A DNA stretch of 60,250 nucleotides from an uncultured Bacteroidota bacterium (GCA_903906365.1 CAIVKC010000008.1:1-60250); one strand, 5' to 3'. Shown: positions 8,910 to 19,309, numbered from the stretch's first letter. Notes: generated by a model from the letters alone, not told the origin. Numbers and translations are program-made.

Positions 8910-10331
8910 TTAGAGGGCGTCAAAAATTTTTCCGGTATTTAAAATATTGTTAGGATCAAAGGCCTGCTTTATCTCCCTCATCAGTCGCATATGTGTCCTG
9001 CTCATTACAATATCCATGAACCCCTTTTGCACCAGGCCGATTCCGTGCTCCCCGCTGATGGTGCCTCCCAGGCCCTTTACCAGGGTGAAAAGGGCCCTCA
9101 ACAGGGCGGTCATTTCCGGATTGTCCAAGCTGTCGGAGATTCCTTCCTTCTTGATCCGGATGTGCAGGTTGCCGTCTCCGGCATGGCCATAGCAGACCGC
9201 ATGAAACTGGTGGAGCTCACCCAGTTGCTTAACGCCCCTGATCAGGGCGGGCAACTGGCCGCGGGGCACAACGGTGTCTTCCTCCATGGTATACCCCTCC
9301 AGCTTGACTGCTTCGGCCACCCGCCGGCGCAATTTCCAGAGTTCGGATTTTTGTTGCTCATTGTCTGCAAAAAAGATTTCACCGGCCTCATAGTTCTCCA
9401 GTATGGCGGCGATGGCCTCCATCTCCCGGAGCATCTGTTCCTGGTCATTGCCGTCCACTTCTATGATCAGGTGCGCTTCCATCTCATCGGTAACTGGCAC
9501 CGGGGAGTTTCCGATAAAGCGGGCAGTGATTTTCAGGGCATCAATTTCCACCAGTTCCAGGGCGCTGGGCGTGAATCCTTCCCGAAATATGGCACTTACA
9601 GCCTGGCCTGCTTTTTCCAGGGAATGGAAGGGTACCAGCATGAGCAGGTCGAATTTGGGAAGCGGGATCAGCTTCAGGACGATCTTGGTGACCAGGGCCA
9701 GGGTTCCCTCACTGCCCACTATGAGCTGTGTCAGGTTATAGCCCGTTGAATTCTTGCGCACATTGGCACCCGTCCATATAATCTCTCCGGTGGGCAGTAC
9801 GATTTCCAGGTTGAGCACATAGTCCCTGACAACCCCGTATTTTACGGCTTTGGGACCCCCGCTGTTCTCTGCGATATTTCCACCAATGAAACAGGAGCCG
9901 CGGCTGCTGGGGTCGGGCGGATAAAAAAGATTTTTTTTCTTGACGGCATCCTGGAGCACTTCGGTAATCACTCCGGGCTCGGTGGTAACGGTTCCGTTCA
10001 TTTCGTCGATGTCCAGGATACTGTTCATCCTGTCGGTGGAGATAACCACTCCGCCCAGATGGGGCAGTGCCCCGCCGCTCAGGCCGGTTCCGGCACCCCT
10101 TGGCGTTACCGGGATCCGGTGCTGGTTGCATAGCTTCATGATGGCGCTAACCTGCTCGGCGGTACGGGGCCGGATAACTATATCGGGCTGGTAGTGCAGG
10201 GTTTCCGTCTCATCATGGCCATAGGCATGCATGACTGCGGGGTCTGTTACCACGAATGGGTCGCCGGCTATCAGCCTGAACTCGTCAAGGAGGGCCATTA
10301 CCTGGGATTGCATTGCTGTTTCCGGTCGCAT
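8910..10331 (-). CDS. FAD-binding oxidoreductase, GlcD / D-2-hydroxyacid dehydrogenase type
   Basis: 473 residues. PCMH-type FAD-binding domain (about 35-215) with PRGAGTGLSGGALP, PPDPSSRGSCFIGGNIAENSGGPKAVKYG and NLTQLIVGSEGTLALVTK, then the FAD-linked oxidase C-terminal domain with HAGDGNLHIRI and SGEHGIGLVQKGFM, which carries the conserved His/Glu active-site residues. Members oxidise D-lactate, glycolate or D-2-hydroxyglutarate. No iron-sulfur domain is fused and no glcE/glcF gene adjoins, so a stand-alone D-lactate or D-2-hydroxyglutarate dehydrogenase is more likely than a glycolate oxidase subunit. Both MRPETAM and the internal Met are possible starts. Confidence 0.88.
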   Translation of the reverse strand: MRPETAMQSQVMALLDEFRLIAGDPFVVTDPAVMHAYGHDETETLHYQPDIVIRPRTAEQVSAIMKLCNQHRIPVTPRGAGTGLSGGALPHLGGVVISTDRMNSILDIDEMNGTVTTEPGVITEVLQDAVKKKNLFYPPDPSSRGSCFIGGNIAENSGGPKAVKYGVVRDYVLNLEIVLPTGEIIWTGANVRKNSTGYNLTQLIVGSEGTLALVTKIVLKLIPLPKFDLLMLVPFHSLEKAGQAVSAIFREGFTPSALELVEIDALKITARFIGNSPVPVTDEMEAHLIIEVDGNDQEQMLREMEAIAAILENYEAGEIFFADNEQQKSELWKLRRRVAEAVKLEGYTMEEDTVVPRGQLPALIRGVKQLGELHQFHAVCYGHAGDGNLHIRIKKEGISDSLDNPEMTALLRALFTLVKGLGGTISGEHGIGLVQKGFMDIVMSRTHMRLMREIKQAFDPNNILNTGKIFDAL

Positions 10332-10469
10332 GTATTAAGTGTCTTTGGGTAAAATTCCGCTTTTTTGAACTGCTTTGTCGGAAGGGAGATATCTTTTTTG
10401 TTATGGGTTAACAGGTTGCCGGCCTGCCTGGACATCCAGCCTTCCGGATTTACCTTTTCATGAACAACG

Positions 10470-11510
10470 TCATTGCTTGAAATCCGGACAAAGGGATTGC
10501 CTGCGGTTGCCATTGTACTGATTATAGTTTCCGTTATTTATCAGGGCAAACTCCCAGGCACCCCGGTTCCCGTCGTATTTGCTTAAGGAGGAGGCCGTGA
10601 CGTCGAACGTGAACATCAGCCGAATGTTCCCATAAACAAAACCGATCATGGGAATCACGGCATCGCCTACCCTGTAATAGAGTCCGCCGATGACCTGCTG
10701 CGCGCCGCCATTGGACAGGTTGTACTGGGCGTTGAGTCCAAGCACTGTTTCGGAGGCCCCGGCCTGCCGGGTATAGTATCCCATGGGATTTACGATTACC
10801 TGGTCACTGGTCTTGAAACTGCCATTCAGAAAGCCAATATATCGCCGGGGGATGCGGCTGTCAAATCCGGCCGGGTCGGTACTGAAGAAGGATTCTCTGG
10901 CATTGTTGAGGTGCTGAACGGAAAGCCCGGCATTAAAATAAATCCTGTCAGTGGGGAAATAGGCATAATTCATGCCCACCTGTACATCGAAGAAATTAAC
11001 ATTGGGCTGATCCAGCTGCACATTGGTGGGAAGGGTATTGTCAAAGAATTTTCCATCGAACTGGTCCGGAAATTTCAGGTTGGTGCTGTTGATCCTTTTG
11101 TTGATCCAGCCCATGTTGAAACCCGCCGTCAGCAGGCTGGTATAACCCAGCATCTGATGGTAGGCCACGGACCCATAGACTTCCGTGGAAGTCAGGGTGC
11201 CCGATCCTGCCTGGTCGCGCAGGATCACGCCCCCCAGTCCCAGCCATCCGTTTTCAATCCGGTTGCGCAATACCTGGGCATCTCCCCAGACACTCATGGT
11301 AGTATAGGGAACCGACATGATGGTCGACCACTGGTTCCTGTAATTGGCTCCCAGGCGGTAATCAGCATCCGGTATGAATCCCGTGTTGGCAGGATTGGTG
11401 GTCAGCGGGGAATTGAACCACTGTGAAAAATGCAGGTCCTGTGCCCGGGTGGCAGCTGCAGAAATCAGGATCCAGCAGACAGACAGCGCCCATTTTTTAT
11501 TTATAAACAT
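10470..11510 (-). CDS. PorP/SprF family type IX secretion outer-membrane protein
   Basis: 346 residues. Signal peptide (1-23, ending AAATRAQ), then the family start DLHFSQWFNSPLTTNPANTGF, which matches the PorP/SprF consensus closely, followed by a 14-strand-like beta-barrel pattern. PorP/SprF proteins assist secretion or surface anchoring of T9SS cargo with type B C-terminal domains and are usually encoded beside their cargo. Here the gene starts 30 bases downstream of the stop of a giant PKD protein with exactly such a domain, so I infer that this is its dedicated partner. Confidence 0.9.
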   Translation of the reverse strand: MFINKKWALSVCWILISAAATRAQDLHFSQWFNSPLTTNPANTGFIPDADYRLGANYRNQWSTIMSVPYTTMSVWGDAQVLRNRIENGWLGLGGVILRDQAGSGTLTSTEVYGSVAYHQMLGYTSLLTAGFNMGWINKRINSTNLKFPDQFDGKFFDNTLPTNVQLDQPNVNFFDVQVGMNYAYFPTDRIYFNAGLSVQHLNNARESFFSTDPAGFDSRIPRRYIGFLNGSFKTSDQVIVNPMGYYTRQAGASETVLGLNAQYNLSNGGAQQVIGGLYYRVGDAVIPMIGFVYGNIRLMFTFDVTASSLSKYDGNRGAWEFALINNGNYNQYNGNRRQSLCPDFKQ

Positions 11511-11540
11511 GTTGATACGCTTTTGATAAAACCCGCGGTT

Positions 11541-14500
11541 TTACCTGATTAAAGTAATATCTCCCTTTTTACTGGCTTTGGTTCCGTCAAAATATTCAGC
11601 TTCTACAAGGTACGCATATACATCCATAGGCTGGGGCTTGCCGTTGAAAGTGCCATCCCAGCCCCTGTCCTGCTGGGTACTTTCGAAGACCTGCTGGCCC
11701 CAGCGGTTATAGATGCGGAAAATCAGTTTGGTAATACCAAATCCCCTCACCCGGACTATGCCGTTGTCCCCGAAACGGCCGGGGGTGAATGCATTGGGAA
11801 CGTCCAGGAGGGGCTGAATGATGGCCTGCACGGGATTACAGGCCGTATCGGTGCACTGGTACTCATTGTAGGCCACCAGGCAGGCCTGGAAAGTGGCTGT
11901 CCGGATATACTGGTGCTCCACGGTATCCAGGCTGGTCCTAAAGGCCGTATCGCCGTCACCGAAAAACCATTTGTAGGTAAGGGCGCCCGTGGAAGAGTTG
12001 AAAAAGACCGTGGGGGTATTTACCAGGGGGACCGCCGTACTGGTAAATGCCGCATGGGGTTTGGGGCTTACGATGATCGAAAAACTGGTATCCGACACAA
12101 TATTGCAGGTATTGGAATCCACTACGTGGAGTTTCACGGTAAAGGTGCCCGGTGAAGGATACAGATGGGAGGGACTTGCCTCGGACGAGAACCCGCCGTC
12201 CCCGAAATCCCATTGGAACTGCTGGCCACCCACCGAGGTATTCTGAAACTGTGCATTATAGGGGGCACAACCGGCTGCCGGTGTAACGAACTGGGCCTTT
12301 ACAAGAGCGGCTACGCTTAAAGTAAGTACCGAGGAATCCGGATAATTGCAGTAATTGGTATCCATCAGCAGCAGCCTGACAATATAGGATCCGGGGGTGG
12401 CATAGGAATGAACCACTGCTGCCGGGCCTGCCTTCAGGGTGGTCCCGTCCCCGAAATCCCAGAGAAAGGAGCTGTCGGTAAAGGGTTTGCCAGCCGGCGG
12501 CACTGAAAAATTATTGAACTGGTAGGCAAGGGAACGGCAGGGAGGGACTTTTAAGGGAACGAATTGGAGACCGGCCCGGTCATTCCGGGCCAGGATATGC
12601 AAATAGGCTGTGTCCCTGATATTGCAGGTGGTTGAATCGATCGCTATCTGGCGTACGGTATAAATACCCACCTGGCTATAGGTATGAGTTAGACTGTAAG
12701 AGGTGGTTACGGTGTCGGGGGAACCGTCCCCGAAATTCCAGATATAACTTTTTGCATTTTTTTTGGTGTCCTGGAAGGTCACATCCAATGGAATGCACCC
12801 ACTGCTGTCTCCCGCAATGCCGTTGATGACGGACTGAGGGTCCGCCTCCACCCCGGCAAAATTGAAGGCGATCTTTACAGCGGCCAGATTGCAGCCCCTG
12901 GATCCGTTGGTGGCTGCCCAGACCCCGGGGGTGGTGGGAAATTTGACAACCGCCCCGCAATTGGCGCAAATGGCCTGGTAAATAACGCCGCTTTTGTCAT
13001 AGCGGCTGGTGCCACCGTCCACATGTTCACTGATGGTGCCCGGGTTATCCTTTTCCCCAAAATAGGTTCCGTACAGCAGCCCCGTCGCATCGCGTTTTAT
13101 CACGATGAAATAGAAATCCCTGTTATCGGTAGCACTCTGGAAGGCATCCGGGGTAATCTGCATACCGGTGGTGCCTTCCAGGCCATAGGGATCGATTTCC
13201 TTTTGGGCATAAAATGAGCCCCAGCCTGAAACATACACATTTTCACACCTGTCCACCAGAAATGCCACCGGGGAAATATTGGGTGTTCTTGAATTGGGCC
13301 TTCCGAAGGTGGTGGAATACACAAAGGCAGAAAGGTCCGGCTTTAATTTGGCGATGAACTGCTTGGCACCCGGGCCGATAGGACCGGGCACACCCAGGAC
13401 CGGCCAGTTTCCGTCGGTGGTTCCCATGATGTAGGGAAAGCCGAGCTTATCGAATTTAACCCCGTAGATCATATCATTGCCTGAGGTTCCCAGGTAGGTC
13501 GTACTCTTGAGTACCGACCCGTCGGGACTGATAACCGACAGGAACCCGTCGGTCCCCCCGGAAGGCCGGGGCTGCACCACCGAAGGGTTCACCCCCGGCA
13601 TATTGCTGCTGTAGGTAGCGCCCCCCACATAGATATCGCCGTTGGCAGGATTGAGGTCCAGTACCAGCGCGGCATCATCATTGGAGCCCCCCAGAAAGGA
13701 GCTGAACAGTACCCGGTTGCAGGCCGGGTTGATTTTGAGTATGACCCCGTCCTGGCCCAAACTCTGGGAGTCGGGCAGGGCCCCGCCGCCAAACAGGGGC
13801 TGGAAGGCAGGTCCTATGATGGGAAATCCGGTGTTGTCCCTTTTGGAGGACTGCGTGCAGCTGGCTACATAAATATTACCGGAAGGATCCAATATGACTT
13901 CCCCCCTGGACCAGTCGCCATAATTGCGGACCAGGGAATTGGTATTTTCTGACAGGGATTCATTCTGGTCCTCAATATTAAGTCCATCATCCTGTATTCC
14001 TCCGATCCGCATGGAACCGATGAGCTTTGTGCCTGAGGCGTTGAATTTGGTGACGAAAATATCCCGGCCCCCGCCGAGACCCACCAGGTTAAGGGTTGGG
14101 AAATCACCCTCGGAACTGGTTCTGCCAAAGACCACCAGATTTCCCTGCTGGTCCACCACCAGGCTGTGCGGATAGTCATTGCCGGAGCCGCCCAGGTAAG
14201 TGCCATAGAGCCTTTTGGAGCCATTGGCGCTGAATTTCATGATGCCCACATCCCAGGTACCGCCCCTGAAATCATTCTGATAAGCACCGGGTGATACCTG
14301 GAACCCGTTTCCCTGTACGATGCCCCCCGCGAAAAAACTTCCATCGGGCCCGTAAGTGGCGGTAAACCCCCAGTTATCTGCCCGGCTGCCCGTAAAACTG
14401 GAAAAAATCAAAGAAGGGTCGATGACCAATACCTGGTCTGCAGCATAATTTTCGACATTAAACCCTACGGCATGGTCTGCAAAGAGCCGGTAGCGACAAG

Positions 14501-15209
14501 ATATTTCCTTTCTCCCGCTGTCTGAATACTGGTATGAAAAAGGGGCCAGTTCCCGGGAAGTACCCACCGATGTCCTGACCAGCAGCTGATGGTTGTGCAG
14601 GCTCAACTTTTCAGCACCCTCATATTTCATGATGATGAGGGAAGGGTCCCCTCCGGGATGAATGATCAGATCGTATTTGAGCACCCCGTTGTTGGTGTAA
14701 TAGCGGAGATCTATATGCGGATATATATTCCTGTAGGTGACCCCCTGGAAAATACGGCAGTTGGAAGCCCATTTGCTGGAGTCCCTCCCGATGAAATAAT
14801 TGTTGTAAGTGGGAAGGGGTTTGTCTGCGACAATTTCTGCCTGCTCACTGGCATGCTCAAAGCGCACCCGGTATACATGGGACCGTATGGTCCAGTCTGC
14901 GGCAGATTGGCCTTCCGGTGAAACTTTCAAGCTGGCGGGCCGGCCTTTGGCGGCGGTATGGGTGGCCTTTATAAGTCCGTGGCCGAGGTCGTGTATTCTT
15001 TTTAAGTCATCGGGATGCTGCAGCATGACCGAGAAGCCATCGCCGTGCAGCAGGAAGCTTCCTGTTGAAATATCTGCCTTATAGCGGACGCTACGGTCCC
15101 ATTGGCCCTTGTTTTCAATGAATTCCAGGTTTCCGCTGCCATCCTGGGCACAGAGCCGCTGCAGGAAAAAAACCAGCGGGATAAGAACTATACAGTTTTT
15201 ATAATTCAA
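11541..15209 (-). CDS. Giant T9SS-secreted PKD-domain protein with gliding-motility-type C-terminal domain (copy 1)
   Basis: 1,222 residues. Signal peptide (ending RLCAQ), a DUF7948-type N-terminal module beginning LEFIENKGQWDRSVRYKA, a long beta-propeller-like region of SBBP repeats (about 270-720, repeated YLGGSGNDYPHSLVVD-type units), a junction domain, then four PKD domains marked by WNFGDGSPD, WDFGDGTT, WDFGDGGF and WFFGDGD. The last 85 residues (VPNAFTPGRFGDNG to KKGDITLIR, with IYNRWGQQVFES) are a type B T9SS sorting domain. It is expected at the cell surface, for adhesion or gliding. No catalytic site is seen. Tandem paralogue of the gene at 15564-19253. Confidence 0.88.
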   Translation of the reverse strand: MNYKNCIVLIPLVFFLQRLCAQDGSGNLEFIENKGQWDRSVRYKADISTGSFLLHGDGFSVMLQHPDDLKRIHDLGHGLIKATHTAAKGRPASLKVSPEGQSAADWTIRSHVYRVRFEHASEQAEIVADKPLPTYNNYFIGRDSSKWASNCRIFQGVTYRNIYPHIDLRYYTNNGVLKYDLIIHPGGDPSLIIMKYEGAEKLSLHNHQLLVRTSVGTSRELAPFSYQYSDSGRKEISCRYRLFADHAVGFNVENYAADQVLVIDPSLIFSSFTGSRADNWGFTATYGPDGSFFAGGIVQGNGFQVSPGAYQNDFRGGTWDVGIMKFSANGSKRLYGTYLGGSGNDYPHSLVVDQQGNLVVFGRTSSEGDFPTLNLVGLGGGRDIFVTKFNASGTKLIGSMRIGGIQDDGLNIEDQNESLSENTNSLVRNYGDWSRGEVILDPSGNIYVASCTQSSKRDNTGFPIIGPAFQPLFGGGALPDSQSLGQDGVILKINPACNRVLFSSFLGGSNDDAALVLDLNPANGDIYVGGATYSSNMPGVNPSVVQPRPSGGTDGFLSVISPDGSVLKSTTYLGTSGNDMIYGVKFDKLGFPYIMGTTDGNWPVLGVPGPIGPGAKQFIAKLKPDLSAFVYSTTFGRPNSRTPNISPVAFLVDRCENVYVSGWGSFYAQKEIDPYGLEGTTGMQITPDAFQSATDNRDFYFIVIKRDATGLLYGTYFGEKDNPGTISEHVDGGTSRYDKSGVIYQAICANCGAVVKFPTTPGVWAATNGSRGCNLAAVKIAFNFAGVEADPQSVINGIAGDSSGCIPLDVTFQDTKKNAKSYIWNFGDGSPDTVTTSYSLTHTYSQVGIYTVRQIAIDSTTCNIRDTAYLHILARNDRAGLQFVPLKVPPCRSLAYQFNNFSVPPAGKPFTDSSFLWDFGDGTTLKAGPAAVVHSYATPGSYIVRLLLMDTNYCNYPDSSVLTLSVAALVKAQFVTPAAGCAPYNAQFQNTSVGGQQFQWDFGDGGFSSEASPSHLYPSPGTFTVKLHVVDSNTCNIVSDTSFSIIVSPKPHAAFTSTAVPLVNTPTVFFNSSTGALTYKWFFGDGDTAFRTSLDTVEHQYIRTATFQACLVAYNEYQCTDTACNPVQAIIQPLLDVPNAFTPGRFGDNGIVRVRGFGITKLIFRIYNRWGQQVFESTQQDRGWDGTFNGKPQPMDVYAYLVEAEYFDGTKASKKGDITLIR

Positions 15210-15563
15210 CGGATTTTTTTTTCAAAATAAACAATTATGAACCGACCGGCAGGTCCTGATTGCTGACAGCCGGATGAAGCCTTTGCCCGTCAGCGGGTTT
15301 TCAGCGGGTACCTAATCTTGCTTACAGGGCCAACCGCTTAACCAACCGGTTCATTGCCGGCTGCCAGGTAGGATCCCCCGCTCAGGCCGCTTACTCCCCG
15401 GTCCGCTATGTTGGGGGTAAGGGGAAAATACCCTTATATTAACCGCTCCCCCGGATATTTGTTTGACGGGAATCCTGTTAATAAATTACAAAACCCCGTT
15501 TTCCCAGTCCGGGCTGCCTGAAGACCTTGCCCGCCCCGCCATCCCCCCGGCAGGACCCGCCTG
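15210..15563. other. 354-base intergenic region between the two giant T9SS cargo genes
   Basis: No ORF or RNA gene that I can support. On the minus strand TTATTTTG lies just upstream of the copy 1 start, one mismatch from a -7 box, but no -33 element is placed correctly. The sequence is rich in short G/C runs. It may hold the separate promoter of copy 1. Confidence 0.4.
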
Positions 15564-18500
15564 TCAACGGATGAGGGTGATATCCCCTTTTTTGGTGGCA
15601 CTGGTTCCGTCAAAGAACTGTGCGACCACGGTATAGGCATAAACATCCATGGGCTGGGGTTTTCCGTTGAGGGTACCATCCCATCCCAGGTTGACATCGT
15701 TGCTTTCAAAAACCTTTTGACCCCAGCGGTTATACACACGGAATACCAGCCTGGTAATGCCATATCCCCGGACCTTGACGGTTCCGTTCTCCCCAAAGCG
15801 ACCCGGGGTAAAAGCATTGGGAACATCCATCAGAGGCTGAATGATGGCCTGGACCGGATTGCAGGCCGTATCCGAGCAGCCGAACTGGTTGAAGGTTACC
15901 AGGCAGGCCTGGTAGGTTGTGGATTTGTTATACTGGTGCATAACGGTATCCATCGTATTCCTGAATGCCGTATCCCCGTCTCCAAAGAGCCATTTGTAGG
16001 AAATGCCCCCGGTGGAGCCATTATAGAAGGTCGTCGGGGTATTGATCTGAGGGGGTATGGGAGATGTGGTAAAGGCTGCCTGCGGTTTGACATGTACCGT
16101 CAGGGTGGTGCTCACCGAATCGGTGATATTGCAGGTATTGGAATCAGTGACTTTTAATTGAACCAGGTAGCTCCCTGTATTGGCATACAGGTGGCTTGGA
16201 CTGGGATCGGTGGAGGTAGTGCCATCCCCGAAATTCCAGAGGAATTGCTGGCCCGCGATGGATGTATTGTTAAATACGGCCGTATAGGGCGCGCAACCGG
16301 TGGCCGGGGTTAGGAAATGGGCCTGCACCAGCTGGGCAATATGGATGGTTTGAACTGAGGAGTCCGGAAAATTGCAATAATTTGTATCCACCAGCAGCAG
16401 CTTTACTTTATAGGTGCCTGACGCACCATAGGCATGGTTAACGGGGGCGGTGCCGGCGGCCTGCGTGCTGCCATCCCCGAAATCCCAAAGAAAGGAGCTG
16501 TTCCCGAAGGGTTTGCCTGCGGGGGGCACCGAGAGGTTATTGAACTGGTAGGCCAGGGACTGGCAGGGCGGGAGTTTCAGTGCGGTAAAGGCGTCAATTG
16601 CTTTATCATTGCGGGCATTGATGTGAATATAGGTGGTATCCCGGATATTACAGGTCGTTGAGTCAATGGCAATCAGCCTGACCAGGTATCCGCCAACCGC
16701 ATTAAAGGTATGCAACACCTGGAGGCTCGTGGTGGAAGTATCAGGGGATCCGTCCCCAAAATTCCAGATATAGCTCCTGGCATTTTTGGCGGTATCCTCA
16801 AAGGTAACCGTCAGCGGAACGCAGCCACTGCTGTCATATACCCCGTTGATCAGGGATTTGAGACCCGCGGTTACGCCGGCAAAATTGAAGGCTATCTTTA
16901 CCCCTGCCAGGTTGCAGCCGCCCTGTCCGCCCTGAAAGATCAGGGAAGCGTTGTTGGGCCCCCACACACTGGCCGGTACCCCCGGAAAACTGGCCCCGCC
17001 GTCGCAGTTGGCACACATGGCCTGGTAAATGATACCGGCTTTGTCAAACCGGCTGGTGCCTCCGTCAACATGATCGGGGAATCCTCCCCTTTGCCCAAAA
17101 AAGCTCCCATAAAGCTGGGACTGGGCGAATTTCTGCAGTACAAAAAAATAAAAATCATTGCCATCGGTGCTCGATTGGATGGCATTGGGGGTTACCGACA
17201 AGCCGGTCGTACCCCTATCCGGATAGGCAGGCCCCAGGTTGGGAGCCCCCTGCTGTATATAAGCCTCATATTGCCAGGAATCGCCGCCACCGCCCCAGCC
17301 GGAAACATAGACATTTTCGCATTTGTCCACCAGGAAGGCAACCGGTGAAATATTTACACCGCCGCCGGTGCCGAAATTGGCCGAATAGACCACACTGGTC
17401 AGGTCCGGGCTTAGTTTGGTGATGAACTGGTTTCCGTTTGCCTGCTGGGTTTGGTTGAAGGGTGAATTGAAGGGAGGGATATTGCCCTCTGTATGACCCA
17501 TGATAAAGGGATTGCCCGTTTTATTGAACTGAATTCCATAGATGAGGTCGGCGGAGGGTGTACCGAAGTAGCGGGAGGAGATTACCCTTGGGATGGCTGA
17601 ATTGGATACGATGGTTACGAAACCGTCGCAGGGGCCACCGTTGAAGCTGTTCTGGGCATTGGGCAGGTTATTGCTGGCCGTGCCTCCGGCTACGTAAATG
17701 TTATTGTCTGCCGGACTGAGGGCCAGTACGAAGGCTGCGTCATCCCCGTTGCCGCCCAGGTAGGAGCAGAACTGCAGGCTGGACAGGTCTGGACTGGCCT
17801 TGATTAGGACACCATCCTGGCTATAGGTGCCACCCCCGTTGACTGCAGCAAAAGGTTGGATGGTGGGAAAGTCCTTGGACTGGGTGCAGGAGGCCAGGTA
17901 AATATTGTCAGATGCGTCCACGATGACCTCACTGCGGGCGTCGTCTCCATAATGCCGCCTGGTTTCAATGGCCCCCGAACTGGCTTCCTTGTTCTGGATA
18001 TTTACCCCGTCATCCCCACTTCCGCCAAGCCGCAGGGAACCCACCAGTGCGGAACCGTTTCCATTTAACTCAGTCAGTACAATGTCCCAGTCCCCGTTGG
18101 CCGGCCCGTTATGCATACTGATTCCCGGATAGTCCGCCGAAGTGGTACGTCCTGAGATAATCAGGTTTCCCTTGCTGTTTACCACCAGGCTGTGCGGCTG
18201 CTCCTCGCCTGAGCCGCCGATATAGGTGGCGTATACCCTTTGCTGGCCGGTGGGGCTCAGTTTGATAATGCCTATGTCGAAGCTACCGCCCTGGAAGGTG
18301 GTTTTATAAGCGCCGGGGCTGGCCGGAAACCCGTCTCCCTGGTCATTTTGGGTAAGGTCCGTCAATACGATTCCACCCATATAGAGGTTTCCCTGGTTAT
18401 CATAGGTGGCCGTATAGCCCCAGTTGTCAGAGGTACTTCCGGAATAGGAAAAAAAGATCAGGGCGGGATCTATGACAAGGGTAGCGTCCGGAGCATAATT

Positions 18501-19253
18501 ACTGATGGCGAATTTGATCCTGTGGGCGGCGCTTTGATAATAGTTGCAGACCACCGGCGTCCTGGCTGTCTGACTGAGCTGGTAGGATTCCGGCACATTT
18601 TCCCGGACCAGGCCCACGGAGGTTTTGATCTGTAGCTGGCCGTTTTTGGCCGTTAATTTGTCTGCCCCCTCATATTCCATTTCGATATTGGAGGGATCAC
18701 CCCCGGGGTGAACGATCAGGTTGTATTTGAGCGTGCCGTTTTCCGTAAAATAACGGATATCGATGTGGGGGTAGATGTCTTTATAGGTTACCCCCTGGAA
18801 TATCCTGCAGTTGGATGCCCACCTGGCGGGGTCCTTGCCGATAAAATAATTATTGTAGGTGGGGAGGGGTTTATCGGCCGTTATTTCCGACTGGTTGCTG
18901 GAACCCAGGAAATGCACCCGGTAAGCATGGGAGTGAACAACCCCGCTGTCCGGGGCAGGTAACTTCGGGGCCCCGGCCTGTTTGGCGGTGGGTATCCCCC
19001 CCGGCACAGCTTTGTGAAAAGCCATTTGCCGTGCCCTGGCCCGGCTGAGTTCCTGCGGGTTATGCAGCAACACGGTGAAACCGTCACTGTGCAGAAAAAA
19101 GGCGCCGGAGGGCAGGGCGGCTTTGTATTTAACGGCCGGGTTCCACTGGCCTTTGTTTTCAATGAATTCGAGGTTTGAATAAGTACCCTGGGCCCTGAGC
19201 TGGAAGGCGGCCGAGAGCGCAGTCAGTAACAACAGCAAACATTTTCTTTTCAA
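15564..19253 (-). CDS. Giant T9SS-secreted PKD-domain protein with gliding-motility-type C-terminal domain (copy 2)
   Basis: Paralogue of copy 1 with the same order: signal peptide, DUF7948-type module (LEFIENKGQWNPAVKYKA), SBBP propeller-like repeats, four PKD domains (WNFGDGSPD, WDFGDGST, WNFGDGTT, WLFGDGD) and a type B T9SS sorting domain ending KKGDITLIR. The frame runs to an ATG at 19328, but that overlaps recG by 19 bases and puts 25 charged/polar residues before the signal peptide. I chose the TTG at 19253, which gives a normal signal peptide (MKRKCLLLLLTALSAAFQL...AQ) and 1,229 residues. The two copies share long near-identical stretches around the C-terminal domain, so they arose by tandem duplication. 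Secreted, surface-attached; ligand unknown. Confidence 0.87.
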   Translation of the reverse strand: MKRKCLLLLLTALSAAFQLRAQGTYSNLEFIENKGQWNPAVKYKAALPSGAFFLHSDGFTVLLHNPQELSRARARQMAFHKAVPGGIPTAKQAGAPKLPAPDSGVVHSHAYRVHFLGSSNQSEITADKPLPTYNNYFIGKDPARWASNCRIFQGVTYKDIYPHIDIRYFTENGTLKYNLIVHPGGDPSNIEMEYEGADKLTAKNGQLQIKTSVGLVRENVPESYQLSQTARTPVVCNYYQSAAHRIKFAISNYAPDATLVIDPALIFFSYSGSTSDNWGYTATYDNQGNLYMGGIVLTDLTQNDQGDGFPASPGAYKTTFQGGSFDIGIIKLSPTGQQRVYATYIGGSGEEQPHSLVVNSKGNLIISGRTTSADYPGISMHNGPANGDWDIVLTELNGNGSALVGSLRLGGSGDDGVNIQNKEASSGAIETRRHYGDDARSEVIVDASDNIYLASCTQSKDFPTIQPFAAVNGGGTYSQDGVLIKASPDLSSLQFCSYLGGNGDDAAFVLALSPADNNIYVAGGTASNNLPNAQNSFNGGPCDGFVTIVSNSAIPRVISSRYFGTPSADLIYGIQFNKTGNPFIMGHTEGNIPPFNSPFNQTQQANGNQFITKLSPDLTSVVYSANFGTGGGVNISPVAFLVDKCENVYVSGWGGGGDSWQYEAYIQQGAPNLGPAYPDRGTTGLSVTPNAIQSSTDGNDFYFFVLQKFAQSQLYGSFFGQRGGFPDHVDGGTSRFDKAGIIYQAMCANCDGGASFPGVPASVWGPNNASLIFQGGQGGCNLAGVKIAFNFAGVTAGLKSLINGVYDSSGCVPLTVTFEDTAKNARSYIWNFGDGSPDTSTTSLQVLHTFNAVGGYLVRLIAIDSTTCNIRDTTYIHINARNDKAIDAFTALKLPPCQSLAYQFNNLSVPPAGKPFGNSSFLWDFGDGSTQAAGTAPVNHAYGASGTYKVKLLLVDTNYCNFPDSSVQTIHIAQLVQAHFLTPATGCAPYTAVFNNTSIAGQQFLWNFGDGTTSTDPSPSHLYANTGSYLVQLKVTDSNTCNITDSVSTTLTVHVKPQAAFTTSPIPPQINTPTTFYNGSTGGISYKWLFGDGDTAFRNTMDTVMHQYNKSTTYQACLVTFNQFGCSDTACNPVQAIIQPLMDVPNAFTPGRFGENGTVKVRGYGITRLVFRVYNRWGQKVFESNDVNLGWDGTLNGKPQPMDVYAYTVVAQFFDGTSATKKGDITLIR

Positions 19254-19309
19254 AGTATCATTGATTTTGGCAACCGGTTCAAGCCCGGTTGCAGTAAGAT
19301 CATGCCGAT

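Noticed and set aside
10298-10513. Minus-strand 71-codon frame between PorP/SprF and the FAD oxidase
   Set aside because: It overlaps both neighbours in other frames, lacks any motif, and reads as a by-product of the junction.
15434-15826. Minus-strand 130-codon frame at the 3' end of giant gene copy 2
   Set aside because: It lies mostly inside the coding region of copy 2 in another frame and its residues (many Pro, Arg, Ser, Gly) are typical of a shadow frame.
11541-19253. Long near-repeats between the two giant genes as a mobile or CRISPR-like repeat
   Set aside because: They are coding and explained by paralogous gene duplication; there are no terminal repeats, transposase or spacer pattern.
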